Of a stretch of 64,000 bases of DNA, positions 54,213 to 63,842 are shown one piece after another. Every line of letters begins with the position of its first letter. The stretch's first letter is position 1. This stretch comes from Spirosoma sp. 48-14 (GTDB lineage Bacteria > Bacteroidota > Bacteroidia > Cytophagales > Spirosomataceae): the NCBI RefSeq assembly GCF_001898575.1, contig NZ_MKUD01000009.1:124001-188000 (forward strand), given 5' to 3'. Both the position numbers and the translations under genes were made by a program. The notes beneath the pieces are model-generated. The model was not told where the DNA came from, ran no database searches, and was given only the letters and a program-made list of their open reading frames with translations.

Positions 54213-55500
54213 ATTTTTGCTTATTTAATAGTAACCGAATAACCGTATGCCAATCAAATAAAAACCTTATCTTTTTAAATGGGTATATGAATATAAAGTA
54301 AATTGACAAGCAACCGCAAATTACCAATATAAACAATTCCATATCCAAAACGGGCTCAAAGCTCAATAACCCTAAAACAAAAGCTAAATCCTGATTAACG
54401 ATAAGTTTCCTTGACAACTTATTTCCCCTTAAAAAAGCAACTATAAAACTAATCAATAAGCAATAAAAAGGTATAAAAAATTTACCAAGAACAAAAGCCT
54501 GAAGTGGTAAAATATAATTTGGGCCTACCGCAATAGGTGATATTATTCCATGCTCTAATTCATAAAGCTGCCATCCAACACTTTGAGATTGAACAGGCAT
54601 TATCCGTTTAAGAAAAATGCCAAAAACAGATTTAATATACTCTCCAGGTCCCGACTTAACATATGCTGACCCATGATTAGTAAGATACATCTCAAGGCCA
54701 TCTCCTGCTGCTAGTAGCCTATTGATCATTCCAAGCATACCTTCTTCTACAGTAGACTCTCTTTTATAAAAAGATGTGATTACAGCACCTACAACAATTG
54801 CTAAAACAATTACTAGAACACTGATCTTATTAATCTGATTAAGGCGTTTTTGAGAGAAAAATGGCCTAAAAAAATAGATATAATAACCAACAGATAGAAT
54901 TAAACCAATAATAGCAGATCTACCTCCTGAAAATATATCTAACAATACGTTTATTGACAAAATAAATATTAAAGGAGTTCTCCAAGTTTTTTTTGCATGA
55001 ATAAGTACAAATGAATAATATATAAAAAAGGGCCTAGCCCCAACTTGTAAAATATATTGTATAAAGCTATGAGATTCAATTTGCTTAAATTTATAGAGGA
55101 ACCATTCTACAACAGAAGGGTTATTTATAGCATATATAATAAATTCATACCTGCTTACAACATTAAGTAGTAAACTAATAAAAAATAGTTTTTTATTTCT
55201 ATTGTCGTTTAATATTAAACTTAAATCGCTTTTACTTTTTGGAGAAGTGTCTAAAAATAAATATAAGCCTAATATATAAAATAAATAAACAGACACAAAA
55301 CCAAAGCCATCAAAATCAATACCTCTATCAAAAAAATAACCAGAAAGTAAAGCTAAACCACTTGAACACCAAGTTAGATGAAGGATCAAAGGATCAATTA
55401 GTGAAAAAATTTTCCTTTTAAATAAAAAGAACAAAGAAATTGTATAAAAAGCCATTGATAAAAAGAGAACAATAGCATTATACTTTTCGTAATAATACAT
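54199..55500 (-). CDS. O-antigen/oligosaccharide repeat unit polymerase (Wzy-like)
   Basis: 433 aa with about eleven or twelve hydrophobic segments and a large polar loop. The SGGRSAIIGLILS stretch near 191-203 and the following helices are usual in Wzy and O-antigen polymerases, which join lipid-linked repeat units in the periplasm. Sequence conservation in this family is low, so the call rests on topology and on the neighbours, which are glycosyltransferases and a flippase. It overlaps neighbouring genes by 14 and 23 bases. Confidence 0.75.
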   Translation of the reverse strand: MYYYEKYNAIVLFLSMAFYTISLFFLFKRKIFSLIDPLILHLTWCSSGLALLSGYFFDRGIDFDGFGFVSVYLFYILGLYLFLDTSPKSKSDLSLILNDNRNKKLFFISLLLNVVSRYEFIIYAINNPSVVEWFLYKFKQIESHSFIQYILQVGARPFFIYYSFVLIHAKKTWRTPLIFILSINVLLDIFSGGRSAIIGLILSVGYYIYFFRPFFSQKRLNQINKISVLVIVLAIVVGAVITSFYKRESTVEEGMLGMINRLLAAGDGLEMYLTNHGSAYVKSGPGEYIKSVFGIFLKRIMPVQSQSVGWQLYELEHGIISPIAVGPNYILPLQAFVLGKFFIPFYCLLISFIVAFLRGNKLSRKLIVNQDLAFVLGLLSFEPVLDMELFILVICGCLSIYFIFIYPFKKIRFLFDWHTVIRLLLNKQKYETH

Positions 55501-56245
55501 AATTAATATAGTATTTAAAAGTAAGAAGCCAAGTCAAATTAAAATTCAAAAATTTATTTACATGTAATTTTCTTATTTGATTAGTTTCTTTTAGAGACAA
55601 ATTCGTATTAAAGCTACTACCACCCACCATGCATTCGGCAATTAGTATATTCTTATTTAAGTATGGTAGCTTTTTCAAATATATAAGCAAATTCAGCTCG
55701 TAGTCAGAAAGTATCTTAAATCCAGTATTAAATTTAAAATCATTAAATAAATTTCTTCTATAGAAAGCGGATTGATGATGAAGTGTATTTTGCAATATAG
55801 TCTTTAAACTTATGCTAGATTTAAAAACTTTGCCATTGCTGTATTTAATATTACCAAATACTAAAGCATATTTATCACCTAAAAGAATATGTTTCATACT
55901 GTTGATGATACCAGGTAACATGACATCATCTGCTCCTAAGAAATATATCCACTCACCTTTAGCTATGTTGAGCCCCTTGTTCATAGCATCATAAATACCA
56001 CTATCTGGCTCACTCAATAAATAGGTAAGCCGTTCCTGATATTCTTCTAGTACAGATAATGTGCCATCAGTACTAGCTCCATCTATAATTATTATTTCAT
56101 GATTTTCAGTCTGATTTATTACACTCTCAATCGAATCTCTTATTGTACTTACGCCATTGTATACAACAATAATAATACTCACAAGAGGATCCCTATTAAT
56201 AGATGCCCTATCCTTATTAGCTGTTATATTAACATAATCTATCAT
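55478..56245 (-). CDS. GT2 glycosyltransferase
   Basis: About 255 aa from the ATG at 56245, which overlaps the TGA of the upstream gene as ATGA, so translational coupling is likely. PLVSIIIVVYNGVSTIRDSIESVINQ and EIIIIDGASTDGTLSVLEEYQ are the GT2 start, and YLLSEPDSGIYDAMNKGLNIAKGEWIYFLGADDVMLPG holds the LGADD metal motif. It overlaps the Wzy-like gene by 23 bases. It is a close relative of the enzyme at 57370. Confidence 0.88.
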   Translation of the reverse strand: MIDYVNITANKDRASINRDPLVSIIIVVYNGVSTIRDSIESVINQTENHEIIIIDGASTDGTLSVLEEYQERLTYLLSEPDSGIYDAMNKGLNIAKGEWIYFLGADDVMLPGIINSMKHILLGDKYALVFGNIKYSNGKVFKSSISLKTILQNTLHHQSAFYRRNLFNDFKFNTGFKILSDYELNLLIYLKKLPYLNKNILIAECMVGGSSFNTNLSLKETNQIRKLHVNKFLNFNLTWLLTFKYYINYVLLRKV

Positions 56246-57351
56246 AGGGAGTGATATAAATTCAGTGTCTTCACTGCTGTCTCTTTCCAAGAATAGCTTA
56301 CAAGTCTCTCTCTTCCTCTCTCTACAAGTTTCATGCGTAAACTATTATTGCTATATAAGTTTTCTACCGCATTAACCAATGTTTCTGAATCTTCAGGATC
56401 TATATATAATGCAGCGTCGCCTGCTACTTCAGGTAAAGAACTGCAATTACTTAATATACAAGGGCAATCACAAGTAAATGCTTCTAGAATCGGTATACCA
56501 AAACCTTCATATAAACTAGGAAAGACAAATGCAATTGCATTTTGGTATAAAATAGCCAATTTATTATCTGTAATTGGCTCCTGAATTACGCTATCTTGAA
56601 TCTTCAGAGTAGAGAGTAATTGCCGTTCTTGGCTATTGAAAGCCCCCCCCCCGGCGCAAATCACATGAATTTTATATTTATGAATAATTGGGCAAATAGC
56701 CTTTATAAACCAAACAAAATTCTTATAATAATCTCGATTTCCTACAAATAATAGGTATGGTGGTCTATCAGAAAATAGGCTATATACAGGTTCAAAAGTA
56801 GCTACTTTTTGTAGAGAGCTACCTAAAGGAATTACTGAAATTTTTTCAGGCTCCACATTAAACAACTGAATAATATCATTTTTGGTATTTTCGGAAATAG
56901 CAATAATAGCAGTAGATTTCTCTGCAAGCTCTCTCTTACGTTTGGTAATTCTTCGATCTGCTGCGAGCCCTAAGTATTTATTAGAATATCGCTCATGAAT
57001 CATATCTAAAAAAGTAACAACTGAAGGCTTGTTTCGAATAAGATTCACAAAGTATGGATCATAATATGTAGCATGAAATATGTCAAAATTGTTTTTTTTT
57101 ATTTCATATTTACAAAACAATTTATTTAATCGATACTGTATAGATATTTTCCTTGGAAAAGAATTCCCATTATATAACGAATAAAATTTATCATAAACAT
57201 CTCGAATATGAATGTTATCTGTAAATAAAAGAGATAAATGCGCTTCATCTGCTTGAGTGTTATTAATCGCATTGATTAATTCTGAATAGTATCTGGATAT
57301 ACCTCCATAGTCTTGCAGTGAAAAAGTTTGATGATCAAAAAATATTTTCAT
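56242..57351 (-). CDS. GT4 glycosyltransferase with a ten-G tract
   Basis: 369 aa GT-B fold. The N-terminal domain starts KIFFDHQTFSLQDYGGISRYYSELI. The C-terminal nucleotide-sugar domain has LFVGNRDYYKNF and the EGFGIPILEAFTCDCPCILSNCSSLPEVAGDAALYIDPED block, with the E(x)7E pair. In ICAGGGAF (about residue 234-240) the Gly codons form a run of ten G at 56643-56652. The paralogue at 58249 encodes the same GGG without such a run. A slip there would switch the enzyme off. Confidence 0.9.
   Translation of the reverse strand: MKIFFDHQTFSLQDYGGISRYYSELINAINNTQADEAHLSLLFTDNIHIRDVYDKFYSLYNGNSFPRKISIQYRLNKLFCKYEIKKNNFDIFHATYYDPYFVNLIRNKPSVVTFLDMIHERYSNKYLGLAADRRITKRKRELAEKSTAIIAISENTKNDIIQLFNVEPEKISVIPLGSSLQKVATFEPVYSLFSDRPPYLLFVGNRDYYKNFVWFIKAICPIIHKYKIHVICAGGGAFNSQERQLLSTLKIQDSVIQEPITDNKLAILYQNAIAFVFPSLYEGFGIPILEAFTCDCPCILSNCSSLPEVAGDAALYIDPEDSETLVNAVENLYSNNSLRMKLVERGRERLVSYSWKETAVKTLNLYHSL
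56643..56652. other. Run of ten C in a glycosyltransferase gene (ten G on the coding strand)
   Basis: The run encodes three Gly in a conserved loop of the GT4 enzyme. The paralogue uses mixed Gly codons there. Single-base changes would frameshift the gene at about residue 240. Confidence 0.75.
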
Positions 57352-57369
57352 AATAATTAAGTAAATATA

Positions 57370-58092
57370 CTAACGACGCCCTAGATATATTCGTAACCTA
57401 TCCATAATAGATCTGTATAGGTATTCTTTTTTAGTCATCAAACCTTTGTCTAGCCACAATTTATAATTATCCCATATCGCCGTATTCCTGTGCGATGCTC
57501 CCCCTTCTCTAAAATTGGCTAATATGCTTTCTATCATAACAAAAGGTATATTTTTACTTTGCAATCTTAACATAAGTTCATAATCGCTTGCATACTTATA
57601 ATTCTCGTCAAAGATACCATATGTCGAGTAAAGTTCTTTTGGTAAAAAACAGGTAGGATGTTCAATCATTCTTATCTGTAATTGATTAGAGCTAGTACAT
57701 TGTAAGCCAATAATTTTATCATTGAGATAAGTCCTTTGGATGCCATGGTATACGGCAAGTCCATTTTTGGAATACGCTAACAAAACATTTTCTACAGTAT
57801 TAACTTCATACCAATCATCACTATTGATAATGCCTATCAACTCTCCTTTTGCCATCTTAATCCCTTTATTCATAGCATTATATATGCCAGCATCAGGTTC
57901 AGAAATATACTGTATAATGGAAGGGTGTTTACTAGCGTATCTTTTTATTATCTCTAATGTTGAATCTGTCGATTTACCATCAATAATTATATATTCAATA
58001 TTATTATATGATTGATTTAATACAGATTGAATTGTCTGTTCTATATGCTTATCACTATTTAAACAAACAGTAATAATAGTTACAAGTGTCAT
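57370..58092 (-). CDS. GT2 glycosyltransferase
   Basis: 240 aa. VTIITVCLNSDKHIEQTIQSVLNQSYNNIEYIIIDGKSTDSTLEIIKRY is the GT2 start and ISEPDAGIYNAMNKGIKMAKGELIGIINSDDWY holds the NSDDW metal motif. The enzyme is close to the one at 55478, suggesting a duplicated GT2/GT4 pair in the cluster (55478-56242 and 57370-58249). It begins 157 bases from the 58249 gene, in an AT-rich gap. Confidence 0.9.
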   Translation of the reverse strand: MTLVTIITVCLNSDKHIEQTIQSVLNQSYNNIEYIIIDGKSTDSTLEIIKRYASKHPSIIQYISEPDAGIYNAMNKGIKMAKGELIGIINSDDWYEVNTVENVLLAYSKNGLAVYHGIQRTYLNDKIIGLQCTSSNQLQIRMIEHPTCFLPKELYSTYGIFDENYKYASDYELMLRLQSKNIPFVMIESILANFREGGASHRNTAIWDNYKLWLDKGLMTKKEYLYRSIMDRLRIYLGRR

Positions 58093-58248
58093 ACCTTATG
58101 GCTTTTAAAAAAATCCTTATAAACTATTTTCAATTTTCATTAAACTTCTTGTAAAAACAACTACAATGTCATGAGTAAATTCTATAAGGATAATTGATAG
58201 CAATATTTCGCAAAAGACAAATGAAGTCACTACCTCAAAACAATCAAA

Positions 58249-59346
58249 TTAAACTATACTTTTATAAACATTTAATGTATTGGTGACAGTATTATTCCAT
58301 GAGAAAGCAGTCAGTCTCTTTCTACCTTGTATAATAAGGTCATGCTTAACCGAGTTATCTACTATTACTTTTTCTACTGCATTCATCATTGAATCTGGCT
58401 CTTTAGGGTCAAAATATAATGCTGCTGTCCCTGCAATTTCAGGTAAAGAGCTGACATTACTAAGTATACAAGGGCAATTACAAGAAAAAGCTTCTAATAT
58501 TGGAATGCCGAATCCTTCATATAAGCTCGGAAATATGAATGCAAGTGCTCCCATATACAATGTTTGAAGTGTTGCATCATTGATATCTCGATAATACACT
58601 TTATCAGATAATCCTAGTGAATTTATTAATTCATGCTCAGCACTTGTAAACGCTCCTCCTCCTGCACATATCAGATTAATACGATATTTTTTTAAAATAA
58701 AAGAAATAGACTTTATCAATGGCACGAAATTCTTGTAATTATCTCTTTTACCTACAAACAGTAAATATTGATCCTTACCGTCTTCAGTTTTCATATTAAC
58801 CTCTGGTTCACATAGCTCAAAAGTACTTGCTAAATAAACAACAGAGATTTTTTCTGGCTGAATATTTAGCAGTTCTATCATATCTTTCTTTGTACTTTCA
58901 GAAATTGCAATTAAATGTGCTGCTTGATTAGCGATAACTTTTTTTTGCTCAATAATAGATTTATCATTGGCCAATTCTTTGAAATCTTTTGAAAGAATTT
59001 CATAAGTCATATCGTAAAATGTTGTTACTAATGGTTTCTTTTTGCTAAATTTCTTTAAACTATTATCAAAGTATGTAGCATGGTAAAGATCAAAATCATT
59101 TACTAACATATCTAATATATTATAAGCTTGATTAGAGTATTTATATAATCTATGCTTGCCTAAAAACGGAAATTTGGAAACTTTAAAATCATATTCGCTT
59201 AAATTTTCATTGTTAGACCATAAAATTGACAGATGAGCATCATAAAAATTTAAGGCATTTATACCAGAAATCAATTCACAATAGTATCTAGAAATACCTC
59301 CAAAATTCTGGATTGTGAAAGCTTGATGATCAAAAAAAATCCTCAT
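58249..59346 (-). CDS. GT4 glycosyltransferase
   Basis: 365 aa GT-B enzyme, paralogue of 56242. RIFFDHQAFTIQNFGGISRYYCELI starts the first domain and LFVGKRDNYKNF, EGFGIPILEAFSCNCPCILSNVSSLPEIAGTAALYFDPKE mark the nucleotide-binding domain. The ICAGGGAF loop here uses mixed Gly codons. It likely adds a sugar to the repeat unit in the cytoplasm. It follows the FkbM gene by 44 bases on the same strand. Confidence 0.9.
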   Translation of the reverse strand: MRIFFDHQAFTIQNFGGISRYYCELISGINALNFYDAHLSILWSNNENLSEYDFKVSKFPFLGKHRLYKYSNQAYNILDMLVNDFDLYHATYFDNSLKKFSKKKPLVTTFYDMTYEILSKDFKELANDKSIIEQKKVIANQAAHLIAISESTKKDMIELLNIQPEKISVVYLASTFELCEPEVNMKTEDGKDQYLLFVGKRDNYKNFVPLIKSISFILKKYRINLICAGGGAFTSAEHELINSLGLSDKVYYRDINDATLQTLYMGALAFIFPSLYEGFGIPILEAFSCNCPCILSNVSSLPEIAGTAALYFDPKEPDSMMNAVEKVIVDNSVKHDLIIQGRKRLTAFSWNNTVTNTLNVYKSIV

Positions 59347-59390
59347 CTTTTGATAAAATTTAATTTTAAACTTCTAATTGAAAAGCAAGG

Positions 59391-60350
59391 CTATTCATAG
59401 TTTCTAAATTTTTTAAAGAAATTTATTTCGTCGCTTCTTATCTGCAAAAACAAATCATTATCTTCTTCATGAAAAGCACAAATATCACAGTATTTTTTAC
59501 TTAAACGACCACTATAAAAATGAGTTATATCTTCTAATAAACTTTTATTAGTTAATTCCGCTGATAAAACATAGTCACCATCATTTTCATATATCAATAC
59601 ATTCTTATATCCCATATCTAACAAATTACTAAAAATAGAAATGCTATCGTCATTTTGTTTCGATAAAAAATAAGGATCATATTCAAAAAATATAATAGGC
59701 TTTGCTAGTTTAATAAAATCAGCTGAACCTCTTATAATTTTATTATCAAAACCATCTGTATCAATTTTAATAATTTTTGAGCTTTTAAATAAGGGATAAT
59801 CTTCAACAATAGATAAAATATCTTTTATAAGTATTATATTATCCTTACTAGAATCTTGAACTAAACGAGCTGTGCCACCTATTTCAACTGATACAGCATT
59901 TATTCTTTCAGTAGACTCACCTACATAACATTTAGCTAAGTAAACATCAGAAAAATTAGATGCATTTTTTTCGAGAATTGAAAAAAAATAATCATCTCCC
60001 TCAATACATAGAATTGGAAAGCTTTCCTCTGAACGCAATAGAGCGACAGTATCGCCTATATTTGCCCCAATGTCAATAAACTTTAAATCATGATATTTTT
60101 CTAAAGCTTTACGGGCAATCCTGGCTAGGTTAGTAGAATAATTTGGAAACAATTTTATTATAAAGGGCAATTGATGGGAAAACGGAAGTCGTAGCCTGTA
60201 TTTTCCGATATACGTTTCAATCAAAGGATTACTACCTTTGATTTTATTAAAACACATGTTAATCAATCGATTCTTTACACGTGTGCTCAAGCTATTGTTA
60301 GTTTGCTCAAGCTTTAAATCATATATAAATTGTACAATGTCGCGATTCAT
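59391..60350 (-). CDS. FkbM family methyltransferase
   Basis: 319 aa. KFIDIGANIGDTVALLRSEE near 93-112 is the SAM-binding motif I of the FkbM family, followed by CIEGDDYFFSILEKN and KIIKIDTDGFDNKIIRGSADFI near 191-212. FkbM enzymes O-methylate sugars and capsular polysaccharides, so it probably methylates a residue of the repeat unit. The extra N-terminal 80 residues have no known domain. It sits between the flippase and a glycosyltransferase. Confidence 0.88.
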   Translation of the reverse strand: MNRDIVQFIYDLKLEQTNNSLSTRVKNRLINMCFNKIKGSNPLIETYIGKYRLRLPFSHQLPFIIKLFPNYSTNLARIARKALEKYHDLKFIDIGANIGDTVALLRSEESFPILCIEGDDYFFSILEKNASNFSDVYLAKCYVGESTERINAVSVEIGGTARLVQDSSKDNIILIKDILSIVEDYPLFKSSKIIKIDTDGFDNKIIRGSADFIKLAKPIIFFEYDPYFLSKQNDDSISIFSNLLDMGYKNVLIYENDGDYVLSAELTNKSLLEDITHFYSGRLSKKYCDICAFHEEDNDLFLQIRSDEINFFKKFRNYE

Positions 60351-60404
60351 GCAATTAGTTTTTTTATTTTACTTGGCAAATAATCTCTAAACTAGAGCGT
60401 TTAA

Positions 60405-61769
60405 TTATTTATTCCAAATTCCTTTTGCTTTATCGGAAACAATCCTTTTCACTTGCATGCTTCCTAAAACAGACCCTATTAATAAAGTGCAAGTAGTAGC
60501 TAATATTATCCCACTACTCATCATCTTAAGATGTTTACCCAAAATTATTGCAAATGGTACATTTATGGTGGCGCAAAACACTGCTACTAAAAGTTGCAGC
60601 TTTATCTTCCCTGTTCCATTCAGAATCAAGCTATTGATGCTATTCCAACTACTCACAATAACAAACAATCCAGTACATATGCTCAATGTAATCGAAATTT
60701 TCACCCTATCGCCAATCCACATTTCATAAATTATATCAGAAAATAAAATCATTATGCATACGCTTACTGCTAAGCCAACCCACATTTTCTGAAGAGACCT
60801 ATATGTGCGTTTTATCCAATCTCTGTCATTTTTTATAAACGCTTCAGTAAATGCAGACCAGTAAGGAGAAATGATAATAGTAAATATAATATTTATTGAA
60901 TTGAAGTACCGAAAAGCAACATTGTATGTAGATACTTCTGAAGGGCCAAATAGTTGTGATATTATTAGATTATCGCTATAGAAAATTACAATAACAGCTA
61001 ATTGAATAATAAAAAACTGGTAACCTAATGATAATAGTCCTTTTGCAAATTTCCAATCTATTGATGAGATAGTGGGTCTATAATCTTTTAGATAGGTCGA
61101 AAAAAAAATTATACTGCTTATTAACAATACCAATATAGGGCTAACTGCAGTTAAAACTGCTAGATATAGTAAATTCCCAATTGCAATCTTTGAAATTATA
61201 AATGTACCAATAAGTATTAGAGCATTAGTTATTAGATTTAATATACTCGATAAGCCCGATTGCTGAAGGGCCATTAATATATACGTAAGCATATCTAAGA
61301 CTAATTTTATAGCCATTGATATAACTAGAATAATAATAATAGTATTTAATTGAACTTCATTAATTGAAGTATTAAATACTTTCTGCCAAGGTATAAAGCT
61401 GTATATACTATAAAATAATAATATTATTATTAGCTGTATTATCCCGAATAATGCATAAGCAGTGCTAATGTATGCTCGTGCTTTGGTGTTATCTTCTTTC
61501 GAAATTGCCTCGGATATTTTATTCCGGAGACCATTTCCTATTCCAATATCAAAGAATGACAACATTGTAACCACAGAACTAATTGTCAACCAAGCGCCAT
61601 AAGTTTCTTTCGACAGATAATCGATGGTGAGAGGAACTAGTAAAAGGGAAATTAGCATACCTACTCCCTTAACGCAAAGCCCAATAAAGGCATTTAATTG
61701 AAGTTTTCGTGTGCGAGGGTGCGTCTCGCGAATACGTTGAGCTAAATAATTTAGTACTGAAATCTTCAT
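60405..61769 (-). CDS. Oligosaccharide flippase (Wzx-like)
   Basis: 454 aa with about twelve to fourteen membrane helices of the MATE/PST type. The start KLQLNAFIGLCVKGVGMLISLLLVPLTIDYLSKETYGAWLTISSVVTMLSFFDIGIGNGLRNKI is typical of Wzx. It flips lipid-linked repeat units across the inner membrane for the Wzy-like polymerase. It lies 8 bases downstream of gmd on the same strand. Confidence 0.9.
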   Translation of the reverse strand: MKISVLNYLAQRIRETHPRTRKLQLNAFIGLCVKGVGMLISLLLVPLTIDYLSKETYGAWLTISSVVTMLSFFDIGIGNGLRNKISEAISKEDNTKARAYISTAYALFGIIQLIIILLFYSIYSFIPWQKVFNTSINEVQLNTIIIILVISMAIKLVLDMLTYILMALQQSGLSSILNLITNALILIGTFIISKIAIGNLLYLAVLTAVSPILVLLISSIIFFSTYLKDYRPTISSIDWKFAKGLLSLGYQFFIIQLAVIVIFYSDNLIISQLFGPSEVSTYNVAFRYFNSINIIFTIIISPYWSAFTEAFIKNDRDWIKRTYRSLQKMWVGLAVSVCIMILFSDIIYEMWIGDRVKISITLSICTGLFVIVSSWNSINSLILNGTGKIKLQLLVAVFCATINVPFAIILGKHLKMMSSGIILATTCTLLIGSVLGSMQVKRIVSDKAKGIWNK

Positions 61770-61776
61770 TATTGAA

Positions 61777-62754
61777 TTAGTACATTCGCCTATCTGTTTC
61801 CTCTGTCATACGGTGTTCAACCATTGAACTAGCAACATCAGCCATAGAATAATTTGCAATCCATCCTAGCTTATTTAATGCTTTAGCAGGATTAGCATGG
61901 CCTTCTGCAATATCAGTAGGGCGAAAAAAAGAATGATCTATTCGTACATGTTCCTGCCAGCTTAATCCAACCGTTTCAAATACAATACGTATAAAATCAC
62001 TTAGTTTATGAGTTTTACCAGTCGCAATTATATAATCATCAGCCCGCTGATGTTGAAGCATAAGCCACATAGCTTCGACGTATTCAGGTGCCCAGCCCCA
62101 ATCACGAGCAATATCTATATTTCCAAGTACTAATATTTCCTTACTTCCTTTGGCAATACGACAGGCACTGGCAACTATTTTCTGAGTTACAAATCGCTCT
62201 GGACGAAGCGGAGATTCATGATTAAATAGAATACCAGTACATGCATCGAGCTGATAAGCTTCTCGATAATTAGCTACCTGCCAGAAAGCAGCCGCTTTAG
62301 CTACTCCATATGGACTACGTGGTCTGAAAGGTGTATTTTCATCGGCTACTAAGCTCCCTGTATCCCCAAAACATTCACTCGAACCTGCATTGTAAAATTT
62401 GATGGGCAGATTACTAAATCGAATTGCCTCTAAAATATTAAGTGTGCCAACGCTAATGCTTTCAAGAGTTTCAACAGGTTGCTCAAATGACAGCCCAACA
62501 GAACTTTGACCAGCCAAGTTGTATATTTCATCTGGCCTTACTTTTAACAGCGTTTGCAGAACACTCCTAAAATCATTGATACTGACTGAGACAAGCTCTA
62601 TTTCTTTTCTAATATTTAATCGGACAAGGTTGTGAAATGAAGCTATTTGCGCATCTCTCGACCCTCCATAAACCTGGTAACCCTTATTGAGTAATAGCTT
62701 TGCCAGATAAGCCCCATCCTGACCAGATATACCACAGATTAAGGCCTTTTTCAT
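61777..62754 (-). CDS. gmd: GDP-mannose 4,6-dehydratase
   Basis: 325 aa extended SDR enzyme. The NADP motif is GISGQDGAYLAKLLL (residues 8-22), then AGQSSVGLSFEQP and AGSSECFGD near 122-130. YGVAK near 149-153 gives the catalytic Tyr and Lys. It makes GDP-4-keto-6-deoxymannose, precursor of GDP-fucose, GDP-rhamnose and similar sugars. The next enzyme (such as a reductase) is not in the window. Its first codon overlaps the chain-length gene's stop as ATGA. Confidence 0.92.
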   Translation of the reverse strand: MKKALICGISGQDGAYLAKLLLNKGYQVYGGSRDAQIASFHNLVRLNIRKEIELVSVSINDFRSVLQTLLKVRPDEIYNLAGQSSVGLSFEQPVETLESISVGTLNILEAIRFSNLPIKFYNAGSSECFGDTGSLVADENTPFRPRSPYGVAKAAAFWQVANYREAYQLDACTGILFNHESPLRPERFVTQKIVASACRIAKGSKEILVLGNIDIARDWGWAPEYVEAMWLMLQHQRADDYIIATGKTHKLSDFIRIVFETVGLSWQEHVRIDHSFFRPTDIAEGHANPAKALNKLGWIANYSMADVASSMVEHRMTEETDRRMY

Positions 62755-63827
62755 ACATTTCGAAAAATCTGATGTCTATTTTGAAATAAGATGATGATAA
62801 GGGATAAAAAAATCCCGGCAAACATGAAGCCTAGCATAATTAATGTTCGGCCAGGCCCGCTCTTTTTCAGAGGGATAGTAGCAGGCTCTAATATCTTAAA
62901 GACAGGCGTTTCTTCCTGAACTTTAATTTTAGCCTGTTCTAATTGTTTCGACAATTCACTATATACTGATTGTTCCAGTAAATAATCGGCTTGCAATCGC
63001 TGTTCATCAATTTTAGCTGTATTTAAATATAGGTTTCTGTTACGGTCTCGATAACTGGAAAGATTATATTCAGCAGCCTGATATCGACTTTTCGCTTCAT
63101 TGACACGTTGGGTTAGGAAAGTAACTTGCTTTCGCGCTTTTTCGGTTCTATAAGTTGTTACATAGTTGGCTAAATAATCTAACGACAAACCCGCAACTGT
63201 AGCTGCAACAACAGGATCAGGCTCAACGGCTGAAAGCGTTAATATTCCTGTTTTCCTATCATATAAAGCAGATACACTTGCATGCACTGCTTTAATCATA
63301 CTATCTTGCTTCTTGGTTAACTGAATAGCCTGAATAGAATTACCAGGATTGGTTTTAGTACCACTACTATTCTCTTCTGTATTAGAAAATAAGTTAAACA
63401 AATTAAACTTACTCTCATTTATTTGAAGCAGGAACTCTTGTAATGTTAACCGTTTCTGTAAATACTGAGAAAATACAGGTCGATTCAATACATCCAACGC
63501 AAATGGAATACTCTGTAATATATTTGGATACAGATCGGGTCTAACCGCATCAGACGAAGCCATATTGTCAAGACCAAGGCCAGCCAGTCCTACCAATGAG
63601 CCTAAACTACTTAGGCCTCCCGCTCCTTTTGCCTGAATTTCGGGCATGACCATTATTTGGGCTGTATATACATTCTGTTTTGAAAAAGCGTATACGCCAC
63701 CAAAAGCAAGCCCAATTAGAGCCCCAATCAGGACTTTTCGCCAGTTAGTTTTCAGAAAAAATAGTAAATCGCTTAACTTAATCTCTATTTCTCCCTGCTC
63801 CATGTTCGTTTCGGATAACTTTTGCAT
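62751..63827 (-). CDS. Chain-length determinant / GNVR-domain protein (Wzz-like)
   Basis: About 358 aa from the ATG at 63827, with another ATG at 63803. Two membrane segments, VLIGALIGLAFGGVYAF near 30-46 and a C-terminal segment (LIMLGFMFAGIFLSLIIIL), enclose a long periplasmic coiled coil with LQADYLLEQSVYSELSKQLEQAKIKVQEETPVFKILEPATIPLKKSGPGRTL (a GNVR-type region). It controls polymer length and couples to the export channel. It follows the Wza-like stop by 15 bases. Confidence 0.88.
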   Translation of the reverse strand: MQKLSETNMEQGEIEIKLSDLLFFLKTNWRKVLIGALIGLAFGGVYAFSKQNVYTAQIMVMPEIQAKGAGGLSSLGSLVGLAGLGLDNMASSDAVRPDLYPNILQSIPFALDVLNRPVFSQYLQKRLTLQEFLLQINESKFNLFNLFSNTEENSSGTKTNPGNSIQAIQLTKKQDSMIKAVHASVSALYDRKTGILTLSAVEPDPVVAATVAGLSLDYLANYVTTYRTEKARKQVTFLTQRVNEAKSRYQAAEYNLSSYRDRNRNLYLNTAKIDEQRLQADYLLEQSVYSELSKQLEQAKIKVQEETPVFKILEPATIPLKKSGPGRTLIMLGFMFAGIFLSLIIILFQNRHQIFRNV

Positions 63828-63842
63828 CGCTAATACCAAAAA

